DNA from: Sphingomonadales bacterium
GTDB lineage: Bacteria > Pseudomonadota > Alphaproteobacteria > Sphingomonadales > Sphingomonadaceae
Direction of reading: 5' to 3'
DNA length: 7,249 nucleotides
NCBI GenBank assembly: GCA_028868335.1
Contig: JAGWUU010000166.1
Coordinates: forward strand, 1 to 7,249
This document shows, one piece after another, positions 1 to 6,439 of the stretch. Both the position numbers and the translations under genes were made by a program. Each line of letters opens with the position of its first letter. Within the stretch, counting starts at the first letter, position 1. The notes below the pieces were generated by a model. It had not been told where the DNA came from, did not search any database, and was given only the letters and a program-made list of their open reading frames with translations.

Positions 1-42
1 GTGTAAACTTGAAACGTCGCCCGCACTTGTCGGGTCGGCAGC

Positions 43-101
43 GGAAGCGGGTCCGGGGCATGACTTCACGCGCGACCCGAGGCATGAGTCGGCCCGCTTC
101 C
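43..101. repeat. Inverted repeat just past the NDUFS4-like gene
   Basis: The arms 43-53 and 91-101 can form an 11-bp stem: nine perfect pairs (GGAAGCGGG with CCCGCTTCC), then one G-T wobble and one more pair. The loop is 37 nt. The structure begins 8 nt past the stop codon of the minus-strand gene ending at 110, so it may act as a transcript-end or mRNA-protecting structure. There is no T-run on either side, and the long loop makes it a poor intrinsic terminator. I see nothing else in bases 1-109, including no start codon with a ribosome site. Confidence 0.35.
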
Positions 102-109
102 AATTCCTG

Positions 110-388
110 TCAGCGGAAATTGTCGGCGTAAGACTGGATCTTCAGTCGACGCGGCGGCACCGCGTGCACTTCGGCTTCGATGCCATACTTGGCGGCATAG
201 GCTTGGGCCTCTTCCAGCGAACCGAACGTCAATTGCACCTGGCTCTGCGTGTCGCCCGATCCGGTCCAGCCCATCAAGGGGTCGGCCAGCCGCGCCGCCG
301 ATGGCGCGAAATCGAGGATCCAGTCACCAAGCCGGGCCCTGCCGGACTGCATGGCGTTTTTCGGGCGCTGATAGATACGTGCGGACAT
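110..388 (-). CDS. NDUFS4-like NADH dehydrogenase (complex I) accessory subunit
   Basis: This 92-residue protein belongs to the ETC complex I subunit family (NDUFS4/18-kDa type). In mitochondria and alphaproteobacteria this accessory subunit binds the peripheral arm of NADH:ubiquinone oxidoreductase and stabilises the NADH-oxidising module. Seen in the sequence: RIYQRPKNAMQSG at residues 4-16, matching the RIYxPxxNAMQSG segment of mitochondrial NDUFS4; a W-x-L-x-F strand at 23-27; DPLMGW-x-GSGDT at 36-47; and RRLKIQSYADNFR at the C terminus, where the mitochondrial protein has KSYGANF. The length covers the conserved domain with no targeting peptide. I start at ATG 388 because homology begins exactly there. 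A TTG at 424 would add 12 residues with no homology. The gene lies 75 bp downstream of hrpB on the same strand, so co-transcription is possible. Complex I core genes are not in the window, which is usual for this accessory subunit. Confidence 0.9.
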   Translation of the reverse strand: MSARIYQRPKNAMQSGRARLGDWILDFAPSAARLADPLMGWTGSGDTQSQVQLTFGSLEEAQAYAAKYGIEAEVHAVPPRRLKIQSYADNFR

Positions 389-421
389 GTTGCGCGCACT
401 GCGTCGAAATGGCGCGGGAAT

Positions 422-454
422 CAAGATGTCTTGCCATTCATTCGTCTTGACGAA
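422..454. other. Two small hairpins in the hrpB to NDUFS4-like spacer
   Basis: The 75-bp spacer between the hrpB stop and the next start contains two short stem-loops: CAAG (422-425) with CTTG (430-433), and TTCGT (441-445) with ACGAA (450-454). GTCTTG occurs in both (428-433 and 444-449). The second lies 9 nt past the hrpB stop codon. Neither has a U-tract, so they look more like a processed or weakly attenuating intercistronic region than a terminator. Chance is possible at this size. Confidence 0.25.
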
Positions 455-463
455 CGCGATGCG

Positions 464-2965
464 TCAGCCATGCCGATTGAATGCGTTCTTGGTCTTGAGG
501 CTAGGCGTCTCGGTCCATGGCTGGTCTGGCCAGCGGTGCTTGGGGTAGCGGCCCTTCATGTCGCGCTGCACATCCTTCCACGATCCGCGCCAGAAGCCCG
601 CCAGATCGCGCGTGGTCTGAAGCGGTTTACCGCCGGGGTCGGTAAGCTTGAGCAGCAACGCCTGCGGTGGCTGGCCGAAGGTGGGATGCACATCGAGCCC
701 GAACAGCGCCTGGACCCGCAATTCAACCGATGGCCCGCCGGGATCATCATAATCGATCGGATGGGTGGTGCCGATCGGACTGGCAAACTGTGCCGGTGCC
801 AGCCGGTCAAGCGCCTGCTGCGACGCATAGTCCAGCCTGTCGCGCAGGGCGTCGTGCAGCCTTGCCGGGTCGATCTGATCGAGCCGTCGACCAAGCAGCG
901 GTGCCAGCCATCCATCCGCGTCCGCCAGCAACGCCTCGTCGGACAGGGCGGTGATCCCCGCATGGCGCGCCCGGCGCAGCAGTGACAGGCTCGCCTTCGA
1001 CAACGGCAGAAGTTCGAACCCGGCCTCGCGCACCCTGGCGAGTACCACAGCGCGGATCGCATCGGGATCGGGCGAGGGATCGGGTCCGCGAGACACGGTA
1101 ATTGCGCCCAACCGCGTTTCGAGTAACGCCTCGACCCGGTTCTCCCCGTCGATCCAGCGCAGCGCACCGCGCCGCTCCATGGTTGGGGCAAGCCAGCGCA
1201 TGACCTCGGCTTCGGTGAGCGCGATGGCCCCGGTGATCCGCGCGCCCTTGGCTTCACCCTGGGCCTCACCCACCGCCAGCCATTCCGCCCGTGCAAGCGG
1301 CGATGCGGGATCGAGGCGCAGCCCGCGCCCGCCGGCGGTCAACCAGCTCTCCCCCGAAGGGTCGCGGCGGCGGGCGACGTTGTGCGGAAAGGCCTCCGCC
1401 AGGAGGATGCCGAGCGGGGGGGCGTCCTGGGACTGGCGCTGTGAATTACTTGCGAGAGGCTCGGGCTGAGCTAGTCCAAGACCGCGCGCCGCCCCCGCCC
1501 ACCGTTGCGCCAGTTTGCGCGAGGCATCCACCCTGCCCGAGCGATCCCCGTCCCAGCGTTGCAACCTTGCAGCGAGATCCTCACCGCGTCCGCCAAGCCC
1601 GCGCTCCTGCAACAACAGGGCAAGTTTTGCTGCATCATCGTCGACGCCATGCTGCGCAGCATAAAGCAGCATGTGCGCAAGCGGCGGCGCCATCGGCAAG
1701 CGCGCCATGCTGCGCCCGTGCTGCGTGATCTTGCCCGCAGCATCAAGTGCGGTAAGTGATTGAAGCGTAGCGTTTGCTGCGGCCAATGCTGCGCCCGGTG
1801 GCGGATCGAGCCATGGCAATGCTGCAGGCTCTGCTGCGCCCCATTGTGCAAGGCTGAGCAGCAGCGGCACAAGGTCGGAGGTGAGCATTTCAGGCGGATC
1901 GAATGCTGCACGCCCGGCGTGCGAGGCCTCCTCCCACAGCCGCAAGGCAATGCCCGGCCCCTGCCGCGCGGCGCGACCAGCGCGCTGCGCCGCCGCCGCC
2001 TGCGATGCGCGGTGCGTGACGAGCCGCGTCACTCCCGCCGCCTTGTCGAATTCCGCGCGACGCGAAAGCCCCGCGTCAACCACGATCGAAACACCATCAA
2101 GCGTCAACGAGGTTTCAGCGATTGCCGTTGCCAGCACTATCCGCCGCCGCCCTTGCGGATCGCGACGAATCGCCGCGCGCTGCGCCGCCGGTTCGCATTG
2201 TCCGTGCAATGGCATGACCAGCGCGGCGGGCAGACGTTCCACCAGGCGTTCGCGCGTGCGCTCGATTTCACCGACGCCGGGCAGGAAGGCGAGAATGTCG
2301 CCCTGCTCCTCTCGCCAGGCGGTGAGGATCGCGCTGGTCACGGCCTCCTCGATCCGCAGTTCCGGCCGGGCGCCCAGCCAGCGAATCGTCAGGGGATGAG
2401 CCGCTCCCTCGCTTTCCACCACCGGCGCATCATCGAGCAGGCTTGCAAACCGTACGCCGTCGATGGTCGCGCTCATCACCACCAGCCGCAGGTCAGGTCG
2501 CAGTACCTGTTGGCTTTCGATCGCGAGCGCCAGCCCCAGGTCGGAATCAAGATGCCGCTCGTGCGCCTCATCGAACAGCACCGCAGACACGCCCGGAAGC
2601 TCCGGATCATTGAGGATGGTCGAAACGAAGATCGCTTCGGTCATCACCAGCACGCGCGTCCGCGCCGAGCGTTTGCTGTCGAGTCGCGTCAGATAGCCGA
2701 TGGTCTGCCCCGCGGGTTGGTCGAGCAGTTCGGCCATCCGCTCCGCCGCGGCACGGGCTGCGACACGACGCGGGGAAAGAAGGATGACCGAACCCGTGCA
2801 CCACTCCTCCCCCAACAGAGCCGGGGCGACCGCAGTGGTCTTGCCCGCTCCGGGTGGGGCGATCAGCACCGCGCTGTTGCCGCTACGCAAGGCGGCCAAC
2901 AAGTCGGGCAGAACCGCGTGGATCGGCAACTGCCGGGCGTGGTCGGGTTGGGAACTGGCAGTCAT
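464..2965 (-). CDS. hrpB: ATP-dependent helicase HrpB (DEAH-box, superfamily 2)
   Basis: This 833-residue protein matches the usual HrpB length of about 800-850 and is a cytosolic DEAH-box RNA helicase-like ATPase. Helicase motifs appear in order: Walker A APPGAGKTT (36-44), motif Ia with PRRVAARAAA (65-74), DEAH (132-135), SAT (165-167), the LATAIAETSLT region of motif V (278-288), and motif VI QRAGRAAR (327-334). A DEAH-helicase accessory region follows (about 360-530). The C-terminal HrpB domain ends with PIDYDDPGG (736-744) and RYPKHRWPDQP (806-816), typical of HrpB and absent from HrpA. Motif VI has Ala at 333 where the family usually has Gly. I chose ATG 2965, since the protein aligns from just after it. 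A GTG at 3001 would add 12 residues, and neither has a good Shine-Dalgarno. The physiological role of HrpB is poorly defined in most bacteria. The gene is divergent from the secreted-protein gene at 3079. Confidence 0.96.
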   Translation of the reverse strand: MTASSQPDHARQLPIHAVLPDLLAALRSGNSAVLIAPPGAGKTTAVAPALLGEEWCTGSVILLSPRRVAARAAAERMAELLDQPAGQTIGYLTRLDSKRSARTRVLVMTEAIFVSTILNDPELPGVSAVLFDEAHERHLDSDLGLALAIESQQVLRPDLRLVVMSATIDGVRFASLLDDAPVVESEGAAHPLTIRWLGARPELRIEEAVTSAILTAWREEQGDILAFLPGVGEIERTRERLVERLPAALVMPLHGQCEPAAQRAAIRRDPQGRRRIVLATAIAETSLTLDGVSIVVDAGLSRRAEFDKAAGVTRLVTHRASQAAAAQRAGRAARQGPGIALRLWEEASHAGRAAFDPPEMLTSDLVPLLLSLAQWGAAEPAALPWLDPPPGAALAAANATLQSLTALDAAGKITQHGRSMARLPMAPPLAHMLLYAAQHGVDDDAAKLALLLQERGLGGRGEDLAARLQRWDGDRSGRVDASRKLAQRWAGAARGLGLAQPEPLASNSQRQSQDAPPLGILLAEAFPHNVARRRDPSGESWLTAGGRGLRLDPASPLARAEWLAVGEAQGEAKGARITGAIALTEAEVMRWLAPTMERRGALRWIDGENRVEALLETRLGAITVSRGPDPSPDPDAIRAVVLARVREAGFELLPLSKASLSLLRRARHAGITALSDEALLADADGWLAPLLGRRLDQIDPARLHDALRDRLDYASQQALDRLAPAQFASPIGTTHPIDYDDPGGPSVELRVQALFGLDVHPTFGQPPQALLLKLTDPGGKPLQTTRDLAGFWRGSWKDVQRDMKGRYPKHRWPDQPWTETPSLKTKNAFNRHG

Positions 2966-3078
2966 GGCGCTTGCCGGGCGTGGACTCTTGCCAGGGTTCA
3001 CGCAACAAATTTTGCGGTTGCGGGCAGATCAACCGTGATATGACGCGCGCGGGTCGCAACTGGGAACAGGAGGCTCCC
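2966..3078. promoter_or_regulatory. Divergent promoter region between hrpB and the secreted-protein gene
   Basis: This 113-bp spacer must carry the start signals for both divergent genes. On the plus strand a TTGCGG (3012-3017) lies 18 bp before TGATAT (3036-3041). On the minus strand TTGATC (3032-3027) lies 17 bp before TTTGTT (3009-3004). Both pairs match only loosely, and they overlap. The -10 and -35 assignments are guesses; the divergent layout is certain. Confidence 0.3.
3068..3073 (+). promoter_or_regulatory. Strong Shine-Dalgarno AGGAGG fixing the start at 3079
   Basis: A full AGGAGG lies 5 nt before ATG 3079. It decides the start: the reading frame is open far upstream through the antisense of hrpB, but only this ATG has a ribosome site and a following signal sequence. 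Confidence 0.85.
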
Positions 3079-3678
3079 ATGACGGCACGAACAATCTCGC
3101 ACGGCGTGATTATTGCAACCGCGCTCCTCACGCTTACCAACTGCAAGGGCCAGAAGGCTCAGGAAGCTGCCACCGCCGCACCGGCAACTGCGCAGACTTC
3201 CCTAGCCGCGCCTACCGATCCGATTGCAAGCGCGATGTCCGCTGCTCCCGCCGCCGTCGCGAAGAATGCAGCGATCGTGAAGGCTGGCGCCGATGGCAAG
3301 ATGGAGACGTTGCGCCCCGGAACCAACGGCTGGACGTGCATGCCCGACAGCCCCGATACTCCAGGACCAGACCCGATGTGTTTCGACGCAAACGCCGGCG
3401 AATGGGTCGCGGCCTGGGCCGGGCACAAGCCCCCGCCAACCGACAAGCCGGGATTGATGTACATGCTGGAAGGCGGCACCGACGCCAGCAACACCGATCC
3501 CTATGCCAGCAAGCCGACCGGCGGCGACGACTGGCTGCATACCGGACCGCACCTGATGCTGGTCGGCTCGACCGCGGCGCTCAAGGGCTATCCGTCCGGA
3601 CCCAAACCTGACGTGAAGGCGCCCTACGTCATGTGGGCGGGCACGCCCTATGCCCATCTGATGGTTCCCGTGAACTAG
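3079..3678 (+). CDS. Uncharacterised exported protein, possible lipoprotein
   Basis: The product has 199 residues. A short N-terminal segment with Arg4 and a hydrophobic stretch (about 9-20) leads to LTNC at 19-22, which resembles a lipobox with Cys22, so the protein is probably exported and may be lipid-anchored. Asn at -1 is unusual for a lipobox, where Gly, Ala or Ser is expected, so lipidation is uncertain. Residues 23-65 are Ala-, Thr- and Pro-rich, like a disordered linker. The folded part (about 65-199) has Cys87 and Cys101 flanking a Pro/Asp-rich turn, then GTDASNTDPYASKP (133-146), TGPHLM (155-160) and APYVMWAGTPYAHLM (181-195). I recognise this as a widespread conserved hypothetical family in Proteobacteria but know no function. 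The gene looks monocistronic: it is divergent from hrpB and convergent with the aldo/keto reductase. Two Cys in an exported domain suggest a disulfide (inference). Confidence 0.85.
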   Translation: MTARTISHGVIIATALLTLTNCKGQKAQEAATAAPATAQTSLAAPTDPIASAMSAAPAAVAKNAAIVKAGADGKMETLRPGTNGWTCMPDSPDTPGPDPMCFDANAGEWVAAWAGHKPPPTDKPGLMYMLEGGTDASNTDPYASKPTGGDDWLHTGPHLMLVGSTAALKGYPSGPKPDVKAPYVMWAGTPYAHLMVPVN

Positions 3679-3681
3679 GAG

Positions 3682-3718
3682 GCGCGAGGGGCAGGACCGT
3701 CACGTTCTGCCCCCGCGC
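3682..3718. terminator. Bidirectional terminator-like hairpin between convergent genes
   Basis: Arms GCGCG (3682-3686) plus GGGGCAG (3688-3694) pair with CTGCCCC (3707-3713) plus CGCGC (3714-3718). The result is 12 GC-rich pairs with one bulged A at 3687. Three more pairs close inside it, including a G-T, leaving a 6-nt loop. It sits between the plus-strand stop ending at 3678 and the minus-strand stop at 3723, the expected place for a shared terminator. Only short T stretches follow, so termination may be weak or need Rho. Confidence 0.65.
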
Positions 3719-3722
3719 TTCC

Positions 3723-4739
3723 CTAACCCATCGGGTACATGATTTCGCGAGTCACCTTGTCGATCGCCTTCATCACCTCGGCGGGCAGCACCAGGTCGGC
3801 AGCGGCGAGAATTTCGGCAACGTGATCGAACTTGCTGACCCCAACGATGGTAGAGGCGACGAAATCGTGCTGCTTCGACCATGCCACGGCGAGCGTGACC
3901 GGGCTGAGCCCGGCTTCCTTGGCAATTGTCGCGAAGCGTTCGGTCGAGGCCAGCGATTTTTCGTTGACGAACCGCCGCCCCATTTGCGCCTGTCGCCCTT
4001 CCATCGCCAGGTAGCGCGAAAAGCGTGCACCTTCGGGGCGCGCTCCGTTCTGGTACTTGCCTGTCAGCACCCCGCCCGCGATCGGCGAATAGGGGATCAG
4101 GCTGACGCCTTCCTGGCGGCACACCTGGGCCAGCTCATCCTCGAACCGGCGATTGTTGAGGCTGAAATTGTTCTGGATCGTCTGATACCGCGCCACCCCC
4201 AGCTTCTCGGAAGCGGACAGGCTTTTCATCAGGCCCCAGCTCGTCTCGTTCGAACAGCCAAGTATCCGCACCTTTCCTGCGCGGACAAGTTCGTCGAGCA
4301 CTTCCATGGTTTCCTCGTAGGGATTGTCATGGTCGGGCCAGTGGGTCTGGTAAAGGTCGATGTAGTCCGTCTGCAAGCGCTTGAGGCTGCCCTCGATCGC
4401 GGTGACGATGTTGTGGCGGTCAAGCGCGGTCATGCCTGAGCGGCAGGGCGACTTGAACCAGACGTGGCTTGGTCCCGAAACCTTGGTGGCAAGGATAATC
4501 GCATCGCGCGGCTTGGTCTTCAGCCAGCGCCCGACAATCTCTTCGGTGCGGCCGACCCACTTGATGTCGGGCGGCACGGGATAGCCCTCGGCCGTGTCGT
4601 AGAAATCGATCCCGGCGTCAAAACATGCGTCGAGGACGCGAAAGGCTTCGGCTTCGTCGGTCTGGCTTCCGAAGGTCATCGTGCCCATGCAGATGTCGGA
4701 AACGACGATGGCGGACTTGCCAAGGCGGCGGCGTTGCAT
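3723..4739 (-). CDS. tas: Aldo/keto reductase, Tas-like
   Basis: This 338-residue protein is a cytosolic NADPH-dependent (beta/alpha)8-barrel reductase of the aldo/keto reductase family. The catalytic tetrad is visible: Asp48 and Tyr53 in YDTAEGYPVPP, Lys86 in ATKVSGPS, and His133 in YQTHWPD. Cofactor-side motifs are SNET (163-166), PYSPIAGGVLTGKY (216-229) and GVSKFDHVAE (300-309). The segments YPVPP, KVSGPS, LDRHNI, SNET, TIQN and GKY-x-NGA are shared with E. coli Tas (346 aa), so I place it in that subgroup. E. coli Tas was identified through reversion of a tyrosine auxotroph under starvation; its natural substrate is unclear, as it is here. The start is ATG 4739, with GGGGGA about 9 nt upstream as a fair ribosome site. 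The stop is TAG. The gene lies 176 bp downstream of the SciP-like gene on the same strand, with hairpins between, so it may have its own promoter. Confidence 0.93.
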   Translation of the reverse strand: MQRRRLGKSAIVVSDICMGTMTFGSQTDEAEAFRVLDACFDAGIDFYDTAEGYPVPPDIKWVGRTEEIVGRWLKTKPRDAIILATKVSGPSHVWFKSPCRSGMTALDRHNIVTAIEGSLKRLQTDYIDLYQTHWPDHDNPYEETMEVLDELVRAGKVRILGCSNETSWGLMKSLSASEKLGVARYQTIQNNFSLNNRRFEDELAQVCRQEGVSLIPYSPIAGGVLTGKYQNGARPEGARFSRYLAMEGRQAQMGRRFVNEKSLASTERFATIAKEAGLSPVTLAVAWSKQHDFVASTIVGVSKFDHVAEILAAADLVLPAEVMKAIDKVTREIMYPMG

Positions 4740-4765
4740 GGCGGTGATTCCCCCGGACTGATTGC

Positions 4766-4802
4766 GTTGCGCTTGGCAACTGAGTGGCGGCTTGCGACCG
4801 CC
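4766..4802. other. Two small hairpins upstream of the aldo/keto reductase
   Basis: GTTGC (4766-4770) pairs with GCAAC (4776-4780) over a 5-nt loop. GGCGG (4786-4790) pairs with CCGCC (4798-4802) over a 7-nt loop. They lie 27-63 nt before the reductase start codon and would be in its leader if transcription begins upstream of them. A ligand-binding leader is not suggested: no known riboswitch pattern is visible. Confidence 0.25.
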
Positions 4803-4816
4803 CGGTCAAGCCCGTG

Positions 4817-4853
4817 CGCCGAGGGTTCCGGGAGACCAGGGGAACCCTCGGCG
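4817..4853. terminator. Perfect 13-bp hairpin between the SciP-like and reductase genes
   Basis: CGCCGAGGGTTCC (4817-4829) pairs with GGAACCCTCGGCG (4841-4853) with no mismatch, over an 11-nt loop. It begins 62 nt past the SciP-like stop codon. On the minus strand it is followed by CACGGGCTTG, not a U-tract, and on the plus strand by TCTT. It probably ends or protects the SciP-like transcript. It could also be a leader structure of the reductase mRNA. The rest of 4740-4915 shows no gene. Confidence 0.55.
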
Positions 4854-4915
4854 TCTTGGGGGCAACGTCAGGCGCCGGGGGGATGCGCCTAATCGGCCAT
4901 GACATTCAGTCTGCG

Positions 4916-5248
4916 TCAGACCAGCGCGAGGACCGCCTGGTGCGTCCGGGGCTGCTCGCGATGACGCCGCCGTTCGGCGCGGTCCTGCTGCGACCAGGCG
5001 ACGCGCAGTCCCGACACTCCGGCACGATCCATCGCCCTTTGCCAGGAGTAGAATTCCTCGAGGCTGAGGTTGTAGCGGGTCATCACCTCTTCGAGGGTCA
5101 GCAGCCCGCCTTGAACCGCGGAAACGACCTGTGCCTTTCGGCTGGCAACCCAACGCGTGGTGTTGGGCGGTGGCAGGCTGTCCCGGGTCAGGATTTCGCT
5201 GAACGGACCAATGATCCGGGCGGCACGCGAGTTTTGGTATTCAATCAT
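4916..5248 (-). CDS. SciP-like DUF1153 transcriptional regulator (CtrA-inhibitor family)
   Basis: This 110-residue protein has the DUF1153 fold of SciP, the small helix-turn-helix protein that in Caulobacter represses CtrA-activated genes in early cell-cycle stages. Seen in the sequence: an RIIGP strand (11-15); SLPPPNTTRWVASRKAQVV (24-42), matching the family's LPPxxTxRWVxRRKAEVV; GGLLTLEEVMTRYNLSLEEF (47-66), the helix-turn-helix; then WQRAMDRAGVSGLRV (69-83). The usual tail TRIQHYR is here AWSQQDR (84-90), and a basic tail runs to residue 110, so this may be a divergent paralogue and not the main SciP. I chose ATG 5248 because the family begins there, with GAGGG 8 nt upstream. An upstream TTG would add 15 unrelated residues. 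The gene stands alone between ispB and the reductase with 170-bp gaps on both sides. A CtrA-like box upstream suggests cell-cycle control. Confidence 0.88.
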   Translation of the reverse strand: MIEYQNSRAARIIGPFSEILTRDSLPPPNTTRWVASRKAQVVSAVQGGLLTLEEVMTRYNLSLEEFYSWQRAMDRAGVSGLRVAWSQQDRAERRRHREQPRTHQAVLALV

Positions 5249-5292
5249 GTTTCGGACCCTCGATTTCTGGTCAAATCGTTGGCCCCCAAGCA

Positions 5293-5330
5293 CTTATGAA
5301 TTTCGGCCTGGCTGGTTAAGATCATCTAAA
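5293..5330 (-). promoter_or_regulatory. Putative CtrA-type promoter of the SciP-like gene
   Basis: On the minus strand TTTA (5330-5327), seven bases, then TTAA (5319-5316) followed by CC matches the CtrA box TTAA-N7-TTAA with one mismatch. A CATAAG (5298-5293) lies 15-16 bp downstream and could be the -10, placing TTAAC over the -35, as in CtrA-activated Caulobacter promoters. The start codon is 45 bp past the -10. The rest of 5249-5422 shows no gene and no convincing terminator for ispB. Confidence 0.45.
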
Positions 5331-5422
5331 TATCTGCTGCGGTTCACCGCTGCGCAGGCGCAACTCACGCCCGGTTGAGCGTCACCCGCGACGAGTTGCA
5401 GGTGCCTGGAAAGATTTGCGAA

Positions 5423-6439
5423 TCAGGTGCGGCGAGTCACGGCGAATTCCGCCGCCTCGGCCATGGCCGCCCGCGCCTCGCTCGCCGGGAAGCCGACAAT
5501 GGCATCGATCGCGCGCTGGGCGAAGTGACGCGCCCGTTCGCGCGTGGCGTTCACCGCGTCATGGCGGGCGATCAGGGCTATGGCATGAGCCAGATCTTCG
5601 TCCGAGGTGCGGTGCCCGCCGATCGCCGCCCGCCAGAATGCGCGCTCGTCCTCGTTGCCCCGGGCATAGGCCAGGATCACCGGCAGGGTCATCTTGCCTT
5701 CGCGGAAATCGTCTCCCCGGCCCTTGCCCATTTCATCGCTGGCCGAATCGTAGTCCATCGCATCGTCGACAAGCTGGAAGGCGATGCCGAGGTTGCGGCC
5801 ATAGTCCTCCAGCGCCCGCTCCTCCGCCTCGCTCTTTTCGGTAACGACGGCGGCAATGCGGGTAGCCGCGGCGAACAGCGCAGCGGTCTTGGCGAGGATG
5901 ATGTTGAGGTAGCGCTCCTCGCTCGTTTCGATCTGGCGCGCGGCGGTCAACTGGTCGACCTCGCCCTCAGAGATCACCGAACTGGCATTGGAAAGTATCT
6001 TGAGCACCTTCAGGCTGCCGTCCTCGACCATCAGCTCGAAACTGCGGGTGAAAAGGAAATCGCCGACCAGCACCGTCGCCGGATTGCCAAAGATGAGGTT
6101 GGCCGCCGCCTTGCCCCGGCGCATGTCGGAGCCATCGACCACGTCGTCGTGCAGCAGCGTGGCGGTGTGGATGAATTCCACGGCCGCAGCCAGCTTGTGA
6201 TGCCGGGTGCCGTGATAACCGCACAGCGCGGCCCCGGCGAGCGTCAGCATCGGACGCATCCGCTTGCCGCCGCCTGCAATCAGGTGGCCGGCCAGAGCGG
6301 GGATCAACGGGATCTCGCTTTGCATCCGCTCAAGGATTACGGCGTTGACCGCGTTCATCCCCGAAGCGGTCAATGCCATGATCGGGGAGAGCGAGGGCGC
6401 GGTTTCGCGCGGACGCAGGGGGATCACTTCGGCGCTCAT
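5423..6439 (-). CDS. ispB: Long-chain polyprenyl diphosphate synthase (octaprenyl/decaprenyl type)
   Basis: This 338-residue enzyme is a trans-polyprenyl synthase that adds isopentenyl diphosphate units to an allylic diphosphate to make the ubiquinone side chain. Visible motifs: GGGKRMRP (56-63), first Asp-rich motif DDVVD (98-102) followed by MRRG (106-109), KT at 184-185, second Asp-rich motif DDAMD (225-229) after FQLV, and GDDFREGK (242-249). These bind Mg2+ and the diphosphates. The residue five before the first Asp is a small Ala93, which fits a long product; C50 is likely if the host makes ubiquinone-10, as sphingomonads do (inference). ATG 6439 (MSAEVIPL) is the start expected from the family. 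An ATG at 6505 would add 22 hydrophobic residues and leave only 23 bp to the divergent gene. Neither has a strong ribosome site. The gene is divergent from chorismate mutase. Confidence 0.94.
   Translation of the reverse strand: MSAEVIPLRPRETAPSLSPIMALTASGMNAVNAVILERMQSEIPLIPALAGHLIAGGGKRMRPMLTLAGAALCGYHGTRHHKLAAAVEFIHTATLLHDDVVDGSDMRRGKAAANLIFGNPATVLVGDFLFTRSFELMVEDGSLKVLKILSNASSVISEGEVDQLTAARQIETSEERYLNIILAKTAALFAAATRIAAVVTEKSEAEERALEDYGRNLGIAFQLVDDAMDYDSASDEMGKGRGDDFREGKMTLPVILAYARGNEDERAFWRAAIGGHRTSDEDLAHAIALIARHDAVNATRERARHFAQRAIDAIVGFPASEARAAMAEAAEFAVTRRT

Noticed and set aside
164..985. A 273-codon plus-strand open frame spanning the NDUFS4-like gene and the end of hrpB
   Set aside because: It covers two real minus-strand genes and the gap between them, and its translation has no family features.
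1760..3043. A 427-codon plus-strand open frame antisense to hrpB
   Set aside because: It lies opposite an unambiguous helicase gene. Its product is Arg/His/Cys-rich with no recognisable domain, as expected from the complement of GC-rich coding DNA.
3633..4439. A 268-codon plus-strand open frame opposite the aldo/keto reductase
   Set aside because: The minus-strand reductase has all catalytic residues; this is its antisense shadow.
5339..5350. GCGG-TTCA-CCGC stem-loop as an ispB terminator
   Set aside because: The stem is only 4 bp with no U-tract in the direction of ispB transcription, which is weak in GC-rich DNA.
5360..5399. A 7-bp inverted repeat (GCAACTC / GAGTTGC) in the ispB to SciP-like spacer
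   Set aside because: The 26-nt loop and short arms make it likely to be chance, and it has no clear partner signal.
5420..5424. A GAATC (GANTC, CcrM-type methylation site) near the end of ispB, upstream of the SciP-like gene
   Set aside because: A single five-base site is expected by chance, and it is about 100 bp upstream of the likely promoter.
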